From Prorocentrum cordatum (lineage: Eukaryota > Sar > Dinophyceae > Prorocentrales > Prorocentraceae), in contig CAUYUJ010022065.1 in NCBI GenBank assembly GCA_963575745.1, forward strand, positions 40,001 through 80,000: DNA of 40,000 nucleotides. The letters are read 5' to 3'. Every line of letters begins with the position of its first letter. Within the stretch, counting starts at the first letter, position 1. The notes beneath the pieces are model-generated. The model did no database searches, was not told where the DNA came from, and saw only the letters and a list, made by a program, of their open reading frames with translations. A program made the translations under genes and the position numbers. Positions 28,850 through 39,850 of this stretch are shown one piece after another.

Positions 28850-31800
28850 TTGGGGACTCTTGGAGCCTTGCGTGGGCCTTTTAGGGCGGAAGGCTGTGCT
28901 GTTGGGTTCGTGATCTCCTACTTGGGCCTCTGTTGGGATTGTCTTGTAGCCCTCTCGGGCCGTCTGGGGCACCTCATGCACCTTCTTGGGGCCTCGTGGG
29001 CCGTCTTGGGGCTCTTTCAAGGCATCTTCTGCTATCTTGGAGCGGTTTCGGGGACCTCTTGGGCCGTCCAGAGCGTCGGGATGCCAAAAGGCTGAAAACT
29101 CTACAATGTGTCAACAACCGATGGGAAAGCAATGAGTTGCGCCTCTTCGGTCCTTCTTGGGAGGCCTACTGGAAACTGTTCGGCCCTCGGGGGATATTCT
29201 TGAGGGCCTGTTAGATCCTAGTGGGGGCCTCTTGGGGGTTCCTGAAAACCTCTTGGGGTGGAAGGCTCGGATTCTCAGTTAGTTTTACCCCTCTGAGGCC
29301 CCTCTTAGGGCCGTCTTAGTGCCGTCCCGGGCCGTCGTGGGCGCCTCTGGCGCCGTCTTGGGGCCCTCGTGGGCATTCTGGGGCCCTGTTGTAGGCCTCT
29401 TGGGTTATCTTCTTGGAGCGGTCTTGAAGGCCTCTTAGGTCGTCTTGGAGCGTCGGGGTGCCCGAAAACTGAAATGTCGAAAATCCATTGAAACCGCCGA
29501 TGGCAAGACAATGATGGGGCCTCCGTGGGAGGCCTCTTGGAACATCTTCGACCCCCTGGGGAACGTCTTAGGGCTTCTCGGGTCATGTTGGGGACTTCTC
29601 GGGGTCTCTTGAGAGCCTCTCGGGGTGGAAAGCTCGGATTCTCGCTTCGTAGTACCCCTGTTGGCCCCCTCTTGGGGCCGTCATGAGGCCGTTTCGGGCC
29701 GTCTTGGGCACCTCTGGCGCCGTCTTGGGGCCCTCTTGGGCTGTCTTGTGGTCGTCTTCGAGGCCTTTGGGGCTGTCTTGGAGCGGTCATTGGGGCCTCT
29801 TCGGCCGTCGCGGAGCGTCGAGAACTCAATAGGCGTGAACTCGAAAATGAATTAACAAAAACAACGGAAGAATCATTGTTGCCTCCTGCAGTTCCTTGGG
29901 AGGCATCTTGGAAGCTTTTTGGGGCATCTTGCAGGACTCTTGGACAATCAAAGGCTGTTTCTGGGGCGACCTCGGGCCGTCATTGCTCGTTTTCGCGGTC
30001 TGGAACGCCATTTCTGGCGACCCGGCGCCGTCTGCGGGCGATCCAAGAGCCCCCGTCGCACTGGCCGGTCCCCCGGATCCCCCGGTCACCCCACGCGCCG
30101 TCGAGGACCCCGTCCCGGGCCCCCCCGCCTCGTGACACGCATGTATACGAAATTGGTGCTTGCAGGCATGGGTCTGATCCCGTGGTAGTTTTCGGGTGGC
30201 CCTCACGTGCGATGACCTGATAATCCTGGCGGCCATTTCGACCCTGAAGAAAGGGGCTGTGACGTACCGCGCATGGCTCTGGAGCTTTCCTTGTCCAGGT
30301 CCATCCTTTTCCATTCGGAAAGGTTTGCGGGGAGGCGCGAGGAGGTTGAGCGTTGAAGAAAAATAAGAGGAACAGCAGAGACAGGTACATTATCCAAGGA
30401 CGAGAGGAATGGTGGAGGGGGAAAAGGAGGCTGGAAGGTGCTCCAGCACCACCGGTCGGGAATCAAAGGCAGACGTGGCTGGGAAACGGACATGGCGAAA
30501 GCTCGACAATCCTTCGGAAACCTACGGGGAATAAACTATGTTTTCCTCTTCGGGCGCTCTTGCAAGGCTTTTAAGGCCTCTGAAGGCCTCTGGCCAACCT
30601 CTTGGGGGCTTCTTGGGCCTCTAGGCACCTCCAGGGAGCCTCTCGAGGTGAAGCTCGGATAGTCGGTTCGGGTTACCCCTTCTGCGTCCTTTTTTGGGGC
30701 CGTCTTGGAACGGTCTTGGGCAGTCTTGGACGCCTCGGGCGCCTTGTCGAGGCCCACTTTGGCCATCTTGGGGGATATTGGAGGCTGTCGTAGGGCGTCG
30801 GGATATTGGAAAGGCGAGAGCTCGAAAATCCTTGCCAAACCGACGGAACACCTATGATTTGCGCCTCCTCGGACCCCCTTGAGGGGCCTCCTGGAGGCCT
30901 CCTGAGGGGCGTCGGGGAGGCCTCTTGAAGATCTTGAGCTCATGCTGGGGCCTCCTGGGCCGTCTTGGGGCCATCGTGGGCGTCCTGGAGCCCGCCGGGC
31001 CTGTCTTGGAGCGCTCCTGGGGCCATCTGGGGCCGCTCTGGGAGAGCTCCACGGGCCGCCTCCCTCGGTCCTCCGAGGGGCGTCCTCTGCAGCTCTCCAG
31101 GCACCTCGGGCTTCGCGTTCCCTTTCCTTGGGCCTCTCTTGGAGCCGTCCTGGGGCCCTCTTGCGGTCCGTCTTGGCCGTCTTAGGGCTCCGCTTCGTTG
31201 CCCTCTCGGGCCGTCTTGGGGCCCTCTTGGAAAGCCTCTTGGGCTGCGTTGGAGCGGTCTTGGGGGCCTCTTGTACCGTCGTAGAGCGTCGGGAAACTGA
31301 AAGGCGAGAACTCGGAAATCCTTCAAACACCCACGGCAGATCAACGATTTGTGCCTCTTCGGGCACTCTTTGGAGGCCTCTTGGACGCATTTTAGGGCCT
31401 TCTTGGGAGGCCTCTTAGAGGCCTACAGGGGCCTGTTGGGGGCCTCTCGCTGTGCCATTCTGTTGGAACGGCCTTGAGCCGTTTTGGACGCCTCGGGCGC
31501 CGTTTCGGGACCCTCCTGGGTCGTCTTGGGGTCCTCTCGGAAGCCTCTTGGGCTGTGTTGGAGCCGATATTGGGGCCTCTTGGGCCGTCGTGGAGCGGAA
31601 CAGTGGAAAGGCGAGAACACGAAAATCAAAACCTACGGAAAATCAGCAACGTTTGGCCCTGCGGGCCCTCTTGGAGTCGTGTTGGGGCGTCGGGGAGGCC
31701 TCTTCAAGAATCGTGGGTTAATTCTGGGGCCTCCTGGGCCGTCTTGGGGCCATCGTGGGTGTCTTGGAGCCCGCTGGGCCTGTCTTGGAATTTTCTTGGG

Positions 31801-31860
31801 GCAATCTGGGGCCTTTTTGGCGCTCCAATGGCGCTCCAGGGGTCCCAGTCCTCCCATGGG
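28850..31860 (+). repeat. Family E array, forward
   Basis: G-rich blocks alternate with A-rich modules near 29070, 29455, 29815, 30797, 31290 and 31597; each module follows GAGCGTCGGG or similar. An interruption at about 30060-30540 has no family-E pattern and no recognised gene. Overlapping open frames again repeat Leu/Gly/Trp/Ser-rich peptide and are not called. Confidence 0.8.
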
Positions 31861-31904
31861 GGGTCGAGTCACTCGTTTAGGGCCGCGGGCCTGCCCCCCA
31901 TGGA

Positions 31905-31913
31905 CACACACAG

Positions 31914-31960
<47 letters not shown>

Positions 31961-32059
31961 TCGATATGTATGGATACATACACACACATGTATGTGTGTA
32001 TGTATGTGTATGTATGTATGTATGTATGTATGTATGTATGTATGTATATATATATATAA

Positions 32060-32118
<59 letters not shown>
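31905..32118. repeat. CA/TA/TGTA microsatellite
   Basis: CA run, then TA run (31929-31956), then TGTA tetranucleotides, then about 70 bp of TA. Family E is forward on the left and inverted on the right. CGTTTAGGG at 31875-31883 and its complement at 32131-32139 sit on either side. Confidence 0.9.
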
Positions 32119-32149
32119 CCGACCCCCCCCCTAAACGGGACCCCCCCCC

Positions 32150-32840
32150 AGGGACGCCCTGGACGCCTTTTCGCACGTCTCAACGGCTCCCTTTGGACGC
32201 CCTTGGAAAATGTCAGCTGGCCCCCCCGAGCCTCCCAGGGCGATTTGCCGGGCCTTGCGAGCAGACTTAAGGCGGTCAGAGAGGTCATCGGGGAGGCGCA
32301 AAAAAGACCCAAGACAGCATAAGAGCGTTCCAATCGGAACTTCGGCGGGCTGAAGACGGGCCAAGAGGCCCCGAAGACGCCTCAATAAACTGTTACGAGA
32401 GCCCCGAGAAAAAAACAACAATCGTCCCATTACCTCGCGAAAACGTATAAACCTTAACATATCAGCTGTTTGGGATTTCGCAGCGTCCAAAACGGCCCGA
32501 TGGACCGCCGATATCGCCCCAGGACGGCCCGAAAGTCCCCCCCAGATGTGCGAAGACGGCCCAAGAGGGCCCCCAAACTGCCCCAGAGAGCCCCGAGACT
32601 GCCCGCAAAAAGCCCAAGAGGCCCCCAGAAGGCTCCCAAAAGAGACCCAAGAAAGCCATGGGAGACCCCTAGAAGGCCATTGGAGGCCCCAGCCAAGAGG
32701 GCCCTAGATGGCTTCAGAAGCCCTCTGGAAAGCCCCAGCTCCCAAAGACGGCCAAGAAAAAAAACCCGGGACGGCTCAAGAAGGCCCCAGGACAGCCCCA
32801 AAAGTTCGAGAAACGCCCAGGCGGCGTTTTCCTACGAAGT
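32150..32840 (-). repeat. Family E repeat, inverted
   Basis: GGCCCAAGAGGCCCC and GGCCCAAGAGGGCCCC blocks. The A-rich module is also present in reverse around 32405-32500 (complement of CGTTTTGGACGCTGCGAAAT). So a whole family-E monomer is inverted here. Confidence 0.8.
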
Positions 32841-33240
32841 ACACCAGGCCGACGCGAAGATCTTGGTTCCACGCTCGATGCTCGAGGTTTAAGTTCCTCG
32901 ACCGAGAGAGACAAGCAATGACTCTATATTCGAAGTTCGACGACCGAACATTTGCTGAATGCCTGGAGGCCCCCAGCCAGTCAGGAAACTACCAACAATC
33001 GATTTGTTCGGAGCTACTGCGATGCGACTTCTCCGGCGTGCCACGGGACTGCTCTTTACCTCCACAAAGGGCCTTCGCGCGTGGAAAAAAATATTTCCCC
33101 AATCCTGCGCACGAGCGCGCGAGCGCAACGGGCGAACGCGGCGCCAACAGGCACCAGGGATATTAGAAAAATGAGCCGGACGCCCGCCCAGGCTCCGAGC
33201 CCCCCCCCCGCTGAAGCAAGCGATGTTATATTGCTTTGCG
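32841..33240. other. Interval without a recognised gene
   Basis: Both strands have open frames but I cannot choose a coding one. Confidence 0.4.
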
Positions 33241-33300
33241 GGGGGGGGTCCGGGGCACGGCGCATGGCGCGAAGCGCCGATGCAGTCTTGCACACACACG

Positions 33301-33344
<44 letters not shown>

Positions 33345-33382
33345 TACACCTATGTATATATATATATATGCCCCCCCCCCCC
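33241..33382. repeat. Hairpin module copy 2 with TA tract and C run
   Basis: G run (33240-33248), the 27-bp hairpin module at 33259-33285 identical to 19265-19291, CA/TA microsatellite 33289-33369, then a C run at 33371-33383. Confidence 0.75.
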
Positions 33383-33715
33383 CGGCGCCCCACCTTCGAC
33401 GCAACGGCGGAACTAGAATCATGCTCGCCAAGTTTGTTTGGATGGATGGTCGTTGGTGATGGTTTACGTGTCGTTCACCTGTTCGGTTGGATCCTGCGCG
33501 TGAATCGCTACTTGTATCTCGTCATTGCACGCGCGGAGTGCGTCCACATAACGCCACGCAGAATGCGCACAGTGCATTCGTAGCACTAATACTGACGTAG
33601 GTGGCAAATTATAACGTACAAGAGCAACGCATGCCCACATAACTGCGGACGAAAGAGAAGCTGACGACCTGCTGCACCCATCTTTCTCGTTGCGCGGGCC
33701 CCTGCAAACGAAACA

Positions 33716-34816
33716 TCAATGGGCGCGCGCGTGGCGCGCGCGGAAAGGCAACGCAGCGAACGCCGATCCAAGCTCGCAGGTTCCACCCAAGATGTGCCTT
33801 CGCGAACTCATGATACAACGCGTCGCCAGTGGCAGCCCGCGCATCGCAGCCGCGGTTCCAATGACACCACTGTCTCGTAGGATCTTGTCTCGCAGGACTC
33901 TGTCTCGTAGGATTTTGCGCGCTTGCGTGCTTGCGCGCTCGCGCCCACAAAGGTCTATGATCTGAGTGCCGCTCTTCACCCAAAACCTTGTTCGCTTGGC
34001 CGTCCCATCGGAAGAAGCAGTAGGGGCGTCGCGGAATCGCACCTTCGAAAACAATGGTTTGATCCATGCGAACTTACCGTTGACCTTCACTCCCTTCGTC
34101 ATGTCCACTACCCAATCGCGCGCCACACCTGGCAGTTTCAGTTTGTATAATCTGGCGCCGCCGGCGTGCAGAATGACGGAGCGGCCCTTGAGCCACTTTG
34201 TTGCCGGCGGGCGCCAATCGCGTCTCCTGATCGGGCCTGGTCCTGGCGCGCGCCCCTCGGCCCCCTCTGCCTTCGATTTGAATGGCGCGAGAGACCGCGG
34301 ACAACCACTCTGCGCCGTCCCGCCCCATTGTTCCCGAAGTATAGGGTGATCTGTGTTCCTTTTTGCAAATGGATCTTCTCCTTTGGCGAGGTCGACCTCG
34401 TCTGCCTCGGCGTCGGCCCACTCGCCAGACGGGCCAAACTTGATATTCTTTCCCATCGCCAATGCGCGTCGGGCCCGAACAGAATGCAGATCAGCGCACA
34501 TGCCCTCTATGAACTCATGGTTCTGCCCAACGAGCCTGCGCGCCTGAACTTGGCCGCAGCCGCCCACGGCGCAGAAGGGGATGGACGCGTAGACAGACGA
34601 CCTCGCATGGGAGGCGCCCGCGGCCGCGCGAGACACTGGATGGAACGAACGGGGCAAGACGCGGCGGCGGCAACCGCGGCCCCCGCATCGATGGCTCCAG
34701 CCGCCCCTCTTCGGCCCGAAGTCCTGCGGCGGCCCCGGCGCGCCGACTTTGCAGAAAAGACAGGCTACACCCTTCCACTGGGGCAAAATTCTGTCCTTCC
34801 GAAGCTTCAAAATCAT
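33716..34816 (-). pseudogene. IS1595/ISXO2-like (Merlin-type) transposase, decayed
   Basis: A 366-codon frame from ATG 34816. N-terminal zinc ribbon: C19-x2-C22 and C44-x4-C49 (ACLFCK; HRCGGRGCRRRV). DDE-type core: SGEWADAEADEVDLAKG with the first likely catalytic Asp at 139; APGPGPIRRRDW at about 190-201; VILHAGGARLYKLKLPGV at 214-231, where relatives have HTD-S-AR, so the second Asp is Gly 219; then VKVNGKFAWIKP and VKSGTQIID. After IID the expected continuation lies in another frame (RPLWARARKHASAQNPTRQ, QWCHWNRGCD), so a frameshift near 33960 truncates the real C-terminus. The enzyme family moves DNA elements by cut and paste. Family assignment rests on motif recall; inactivity is inferred from the lost Asp and the shift. 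Confidence 0.8.
33873..33917. repeat. Three 15-bp repeats in transposase tail
   Basis: Three units of TGTCTCGTAGGATCT, giving a KILRD/RVLRD pentapeptide repeat on the minus strand. They lie beyond the presumed frameshift in the transposase frame. Confidence 0.7.
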
Positions 34817-34899
34817 TTAATTCATTGGCTGATTCAAGAGATCATTGGGCTGCGTCGCCCACCGCGATCGATCTGGCCTGGGACTGCCACAGCGCATGC

Positions 34900-36280
34900 G
34901 CGCGCGGTTTGGCGCGCGCTGGCCTTGCACTCATCAGCGCTCGCTCGCGCGCGGTGCATCAAGAACCAACGTCAAGCAAACGGCGGGGCACGAACACTTC
35001 CCCGCTGATTTCCCGACTCAAAGCGTCCGACCAAGACCCCACGCGGACTTGCAAGAGCCTCTTCCACGGTGGCGGCATTCGCCGAGGGCCATCACATATC
35101 GACGCGCGAGCGCCATGTCTGACGCAGGGGGCGCACTTCGGCTGCTTCGGCATCGCCGCCGCCGCCCGTTTCGCCTTCGACATCTGCGAACAGGGCGCGA
35201 CGCCTGGCGCCTTTTTCCCTTTTCAGGCGCAGGCCAATTGCCGCGCCATTCTGCAACATATTTGCCGCCGCGCATGCTGTCGCCATCGCCGACGACGCCG
35301 CAGGCCGCGTCGGAGACGCAGGAGATCCGCGAGCGCGGGCTGTTCTCGACGTCTCCGAGCTCCAGCGTCGCGATCAGCTCCGCGAACCCAAAGCAGAAGA
35401 TGATGATGCAGTGCTCGCCTACAATCAGTGTATATGCGTGTCCCTCGCCGTCGTCGGTGACGCGTTTGACCGCGGCGTTGACGTTCGCCGCGTTGAACCG
35501 AGAAAAAATACCGAACTGGTCGAGCATCCTGCAGCCGTCCTGAATCACCCAGGAAGGGCCTGCGCTGCTGGCAACGACAAGTCAGCCAAGGTCGTTGAAA
35601 GCCTGTGCAACGCAAATGTCTGAAACGGTTCGCAATGCCGCCTCTTCTGCGCATGTCGGCCGCCGCTACAACGGCGTCAAACTCCTGCGCAACCATCGCA
35701 CCACACCGTCGCATGTCATTGCGGGAACGTGCCTCAGGACTGCCATCGGCGAGGGCGTCGCAACCGCGCACGGTCGTTTGCGTCGCCCTCCTGCCGTGCA
35801 CGATGGCATCGCGGGCGTAGCGTTCCACGCAGATCGCAGCGCTGGCGGCGAGAGGCCCGCGCGCACTGGAGCCGTGGCCGACGCCTCCGGGCGCGTCCAT
35901 TGACGACAGCACAGTAGGTGCGCTACTGCCCTGTGGAAACACAAGTCAGCGAAAGAAACCACTTTGAAAAGTCGCACGTCCTCGTTGGATGCCAGAGCGC
36001 GCCGCTCTCCATCAAGCAATGGCTCTCGCCGCCCGCCATCCACAACGCAGCGAACCTCGCCGCAATGCACCGCCGGCGCATTTTGAAAGTGGGCATTTGC
36101 TTGCATTATATCTCGCCCATCCGGCCATGAATGAGCTCGCGGAACTGGCGCGCAGGCGCGCAGGAACTGCGTAGGCATGTCGTCCCCGCCCTGGCGGGAA
36201 ACATTAAATATGGGCATGAACGCGCATGCTCGCGGCCCTCGCGCGTGCAAACGCACGTTCACACGCGCGCGACCAAACAT
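34900..36280 (-). pseudogene. Unassigned decayed coding fragments
   Basis: Minus-strand segments with protein-like composition appear in successive frames: HCGEVRCVVDGGRREPLLDG (about 36000-36050), CVERYARDAIVHGRRATQ (about 35800), and FSRFNAANVNAAVKRV with YTLIVGEHCIIIFCFGFAEL (35370-35510). They may continue the gene at 36700-37460, which lies upstream on the same strand. I do not recognise the products, and frame choice is uncertain. Confidence 0.3.
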
Positions 36281-36699
36281 GGCATGGGCGCATCGTCACC
36301 CGACCTGCACTCGACCTGTGGCTGCGCAGACCTGAAGCCACTAGGCGTTGACAGAACTGCGATCAACCTCTGCGTGCGCCTTTTTCTTCAATGTTAATCC
36401 TTTCCGTCTATTCAACGTTCCTGCGTCATCCCTCGTTGCGGTGCCCTCCGTCGTTCCTGCTGTCGCTCATGGTTGCATTCTCTGTGCCTCCATCCCTCGT
36501 TCTCTCGCTCAGTGATCTCTCTCGCTGCTTCTGTCTCTCGCTCTCTCCCTCTACCCGCATGGCCCACCTTATCCCCCTCGCAGTGCTATGCCTCTTGAGA
36601 TCGCGCCCTGTCTCTCCTCTACATGCTTGGATCTAAAGCCTTCCATCCCTCTGTCTGCCCCTCTTGCCACCCCTCCCCCCCTCCCCCGCCCCTGTCGCC
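36281..36699. other. Pyrimidine-rich spacer
   Basis: C/T-rich sequence, mainly 36385-36690. No gene is recognised. Confidence 0.5.
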
Positions 36700-37460
36700 C
36701 TTCAGAATCCAAAACGCGCCGCTCTTGCGCGCGCGGACAGGGAAGCCGTAATTCTGAAAGCAAGTCGGATGGCGCGCGTCGGTGAGCGCAGATGCCTCCG
36801 AAGCGCTGCTCCTAGACACACCCGCCGTGAACGCCGCCCCCTCGCGCTTGGCAGCGCGGTCAAGACTGGCGCGCGCGGCGCCCGGCGAAACCTGAGGGGC
36901 GCAGAAACGGAAAAATGCCCAGTCGAACGTGCATGTCACGACGGCGCTGCCTGCAACGTCTTTCAGCATTGCAAGCTCTGCCTGCTGGGCGATGAAACCC
37001 CCCGCGCCGGCAAACGCGAAATGCAGTCGAGAAGCAACGGGGTGGCGACGAGACGCGAACATGTCGCTCAAATGCCAGAACTTGTCTGACGACAAGATGA
37101 TGTCGACGGCCTGCTTGATCTGCGTAGAGAAAGCCCCCAGGAATGGCAACTCGCCCATGGGAGCGGCCAGGTGCAACATAGAAATTGATCATCTTCTTAG
37201 AAGCTTTCAACGGAATGCCAAAGTAATCGGCCAAAGCGGCACGCCACGACCTGTAGCGAAACACGAACGCACGCAACACGTCGAAATCCTTCCGAGCAGC
37301 GTATCCGACATTCTCGATGAGTTCCTTCCAAGGCAACATCGGGGAACAGTTTTCTATGTCTACGTCTATGTGCACGAAACCAGCGCCAGAGAAGAAGCAA
37401 CGTCGAGCGCGAGCGCCGCACGCCGCCAGGGCAGCGCCCGCAAGGCACTCGCAAGGCACC
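36700..37460 (-). pseudogene. Polymerase-palm-like protein fragment, frameshifted
   Basis: Frame 1 (about 37460-37165): HIDVDIENCSPML, FRYRSWRAALADYFGIPL, KASKKMINFYVAPG. Frame 2 (about 37165-36707): PMGELPFLGAFSTQIKQAV, SRLHFAFAGAGG, TCTFDWAFFR, NYGFPVRARKSGAFWILKG. A one-base shift near 37150 joins them smoothly as APGRPMGELPFLG. The order (acidic DxDxEN, then a KxxKK helix with a Gly loop, then LPFL, SR and FD motifs) fits a family I recall from dinoflagellates that looks polymerase-palm-like, with DxxN as motif A. The name and activity of the family are uncertain. No start codon can be fixed. Neighbouring minus-strand fragments may be its C-terminal part. Confidence 0.45.
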
Positions 37461-37689
37461 CGGAAACCACCCCGAACTCGTCGTGCCCGAGATTTTGAAG
37501 AAGCGCAATCCATCAAAAAGTGAGGACGTCGGATAGAAACGTGCAAGTGCAACAATGGTGTTCTGCGCTATGCGGCGCGTGGACCTCATTTTTGCCTGCT
37601 GGAACGTCACCAGAAAATCAAAACACACACATAATTCCTTCATTTTTCATATAAAAAGCCCCCTCCAGGGCAGCGTAGGCGTTTGCAGC

Positions 37690-37945
37690 CACCCTCCAAA
37701 GCCCGCTTCTGGCCTCAATGAGGGTCTTTTTATGGTAGGGTTCAAGAAGATCCCTTTTGAGGAAGAGTTCAAAATAATTCCTGTGTCGCCGATTTCAATA
37801 GGATTCCTCTTGTAGCCGATACCAATAGGATCCCTTGTGCAACAGGTTTTCATACGAGTTCGTTCGTGGCCGATTTCAATAAGATTCCGTTTGTGTAGCC
37901 GATGTCAATGGGATGTCTTGTGTAAACGATTTCAAACGGCCCAAC
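37690..37945 (+). repeat. 28-bp degenerate tandem repeat
   Basis: About six units of GCCGATTTCAATAGGATTCC with TTGTGTA-like ends, clearest at 37790-37940. Composition shifts here from GC-rich to AT-rich. Confidence 0.65.
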
Positions 37946-38770
37946 AAACACAAAGCGAAAACAAAATAAAAACAACCACGCGGGAAACAAATAACATCAC
38001 CAATGGTTTACCATAGTTTTCCATTGAAAACATTGAAGAACCATTGGTTCTCAATAGTTCCATTATTGAAACCAATGAGAAACAAACGTTTTCTTTGGCT
38101 TCTGAAAGAAAACGTTGGACACCCATTGGTTTTCAAAGGCTTTGCATTGGAACTCAATGAAGACCTATGGTTTTCAATGTTTTCATTCAAAAACCAAGGA
38201 ACACATTTGTTTTTCATTGATTTCAGCTGGAACAAATAATGAAAACCAATGGTTCTCTCCAATTCTTTCAATTGGAAACAAATGAAAACCGTTGGTTTCA
38301 TGGGTGTTTGCCTTGGTTGTTACTTTTGTTGGTGCTCGTTTTGGTTATGTTGGAATTCGTGTATTAATTCGGTTTTCTGGTTTCTCACCCTCCTCGGTTG
38401 CTAACACGGCAACCGCAAGCGCAGTGGCAATAGCAGGAAACCAACAAAAGCACGAAATACAACAACAAACAAAACGAATACCAACAAACTTAATAACAAA
38501 GGAAAATAAACCAACAAAAACTTTGAGAACAAATTGTTTTTCAATGTTTTCATTCAGAAACTAACGTAAACCAATGTTTGTTCATTGACTTCGGCTTGAA
38601 AAAATGAAAACAAATGGTTCTTCAATGCTTTCAATTGAAAACAAATCAAAACCATTGGTCTCGTTGGTTTGTCTGCCTTGGTTATTAATGGTGTTGGTGT
38701 TCGCTTTGTTTTTGTTGGATTTCGTATTTTTGTTGGTTTTCTGTTGCCTTGCCCTTTCACTAGGGACAAA
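37937..38770. repeat. AT-rich island of direct and inverted copies
   Basis: Segments with AACCAATGGTT and CAATTGAAAACAAATGAAAA repeat throughout. A unit containing GTTGGTTTTCTG and GTTGGTGTTCGCTTTG is direct at about 38280-38390 and 38630-38760, and inverted at about 38436-38560 and 37937-37990. No coding frame is supported. Confidence 0.75.
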
Positions 38771-38935
38771 GCAGCTTTAAATGAAATCCGAGTGGGATCC
38801 CTTCGAACGAATTGTAATCCTCCTCAACAAGACTTCCAAGTGCAACGCGCCTTGAAATAGCGAAACAATTGAAAGCAACCACATCAACGTTTTCAAAACA
38901 AGATGTTCAGAAACATGAATCGGTGGGGTGCTGGG

Positions 38936-39002
38936 GGGGTGCTACCACATATAGATACACATATACATGTGTATCTGTATACATATATATATATATATAC
39001 AC
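38936..39002. repeat. TA/CA microsatellite with 10-bp palindrome arms
   Basis: AGATACACAT at 38953-38962 and ATGTGTATCT at 38967-38976 are perfect complements around ATAC. A TA run follows to 39000. Confidence 0.8.
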
Positions 39003-39484
39003 ATCCGCCGATCGGGCGTCTGAACTACAAGAAGCTTCAGCAAGAGCTTCAGCTCTGAGACTATGCAAGAGCTTCAACTCTGCTTGGGGGGGGCTCGCTG
39101 GTGTGGCTCTGCCGGGGAAGGGGGGGGAGTGGGGAGGGGGGCGGTCACCCAACTGGCGTTTTCGTAATGATTTGCGCATCCCCAAAAGGTTTCGGGTGGT
39201 CCCAGGGACCCCCCTCAGATCTAGCCGCTACCGCCCCCAGGACCCTCCCCTCGGAACCCTCCCAGGACCCCCCATGGGACCGCTCCAGGACCCCCCCCAG
39301 AGGAGAAGAGAGAAGACAAGGAAAAATCGAGGATGGAGGAGGCCACAGAGCCGCGAAGATCTCCGAACCCGGAGCCCCCCAGATCGACGGCACTGGCCGG
39401 AGGCCATTACAATACATATAGTTATGTGTATATATACATATGAATACGTGTGTGTATATAGAAATATATGTGAAACAATGTGAT
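39003..39484. other. Interval without a recognised gene
   Basis: G- and C-rich sequence with CCCAGGACCCCCC-like pieces (39220-39300) and an impure TA/TG tract at 39410-39475. Confidence 0.5.
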
Positions 39485-39850
39485 GGTCTGCGTTTAACGG
39501 CACACTGCTGGGTAACTCAAGAACCGGTGGAAGTGGCCACATTTTGACAGGTCGCAGACCCCCCGCGGGACGGCGAGGTTCCAAGCTGGTCTGCATTACA
39601 CGTCACCCTGCTGGGTCTTTCAGCAGCCCACGGACGTGACGGCGGCGTCGCAGGTGGCAGCCCACCAGGGACGGCGAGCTCACATGGTGGTCCACGGAGG
39701 ACGCCACTCTGCCAAGCGCCTCAGAAGCCTACGAACGTGGCGACAGCCTCCCAGGTCGCAAACCCCCCAGGGGCGGCCATCTCATGATGAACTGCATAAG
39801 ACGTCACTCGGTCGGGCCCCTCAGGAGCCAACGAAAGTGGTTTCAAGTTG
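39485..39850 (+). repeat. About 102-bp tandem repeat, four copies
   Basis: Copies start near 39485, 39589, 39690 and 39788. They share GGTCTGCATTACACGTCAC, CTGCTGGGT, CTCAGAAGCC and GTCGCAAACCCCCC, with increasing divergence. No gene. Confidence 0.75.

Noticed and set aside
31875-31883. TTTAGGG resembling a telomere repeat
   Set aside because: A single copy only; no tandem telomere array.
34825-35403. Plus-strand frame with GCFGIAAAARFAFDICEQG, reminiscent of a methyltransferase motif
   Set aside because: The resemblance is a single loose stretch, it ends in Arg/His low complexity, and the opposite strand also reads as protein.
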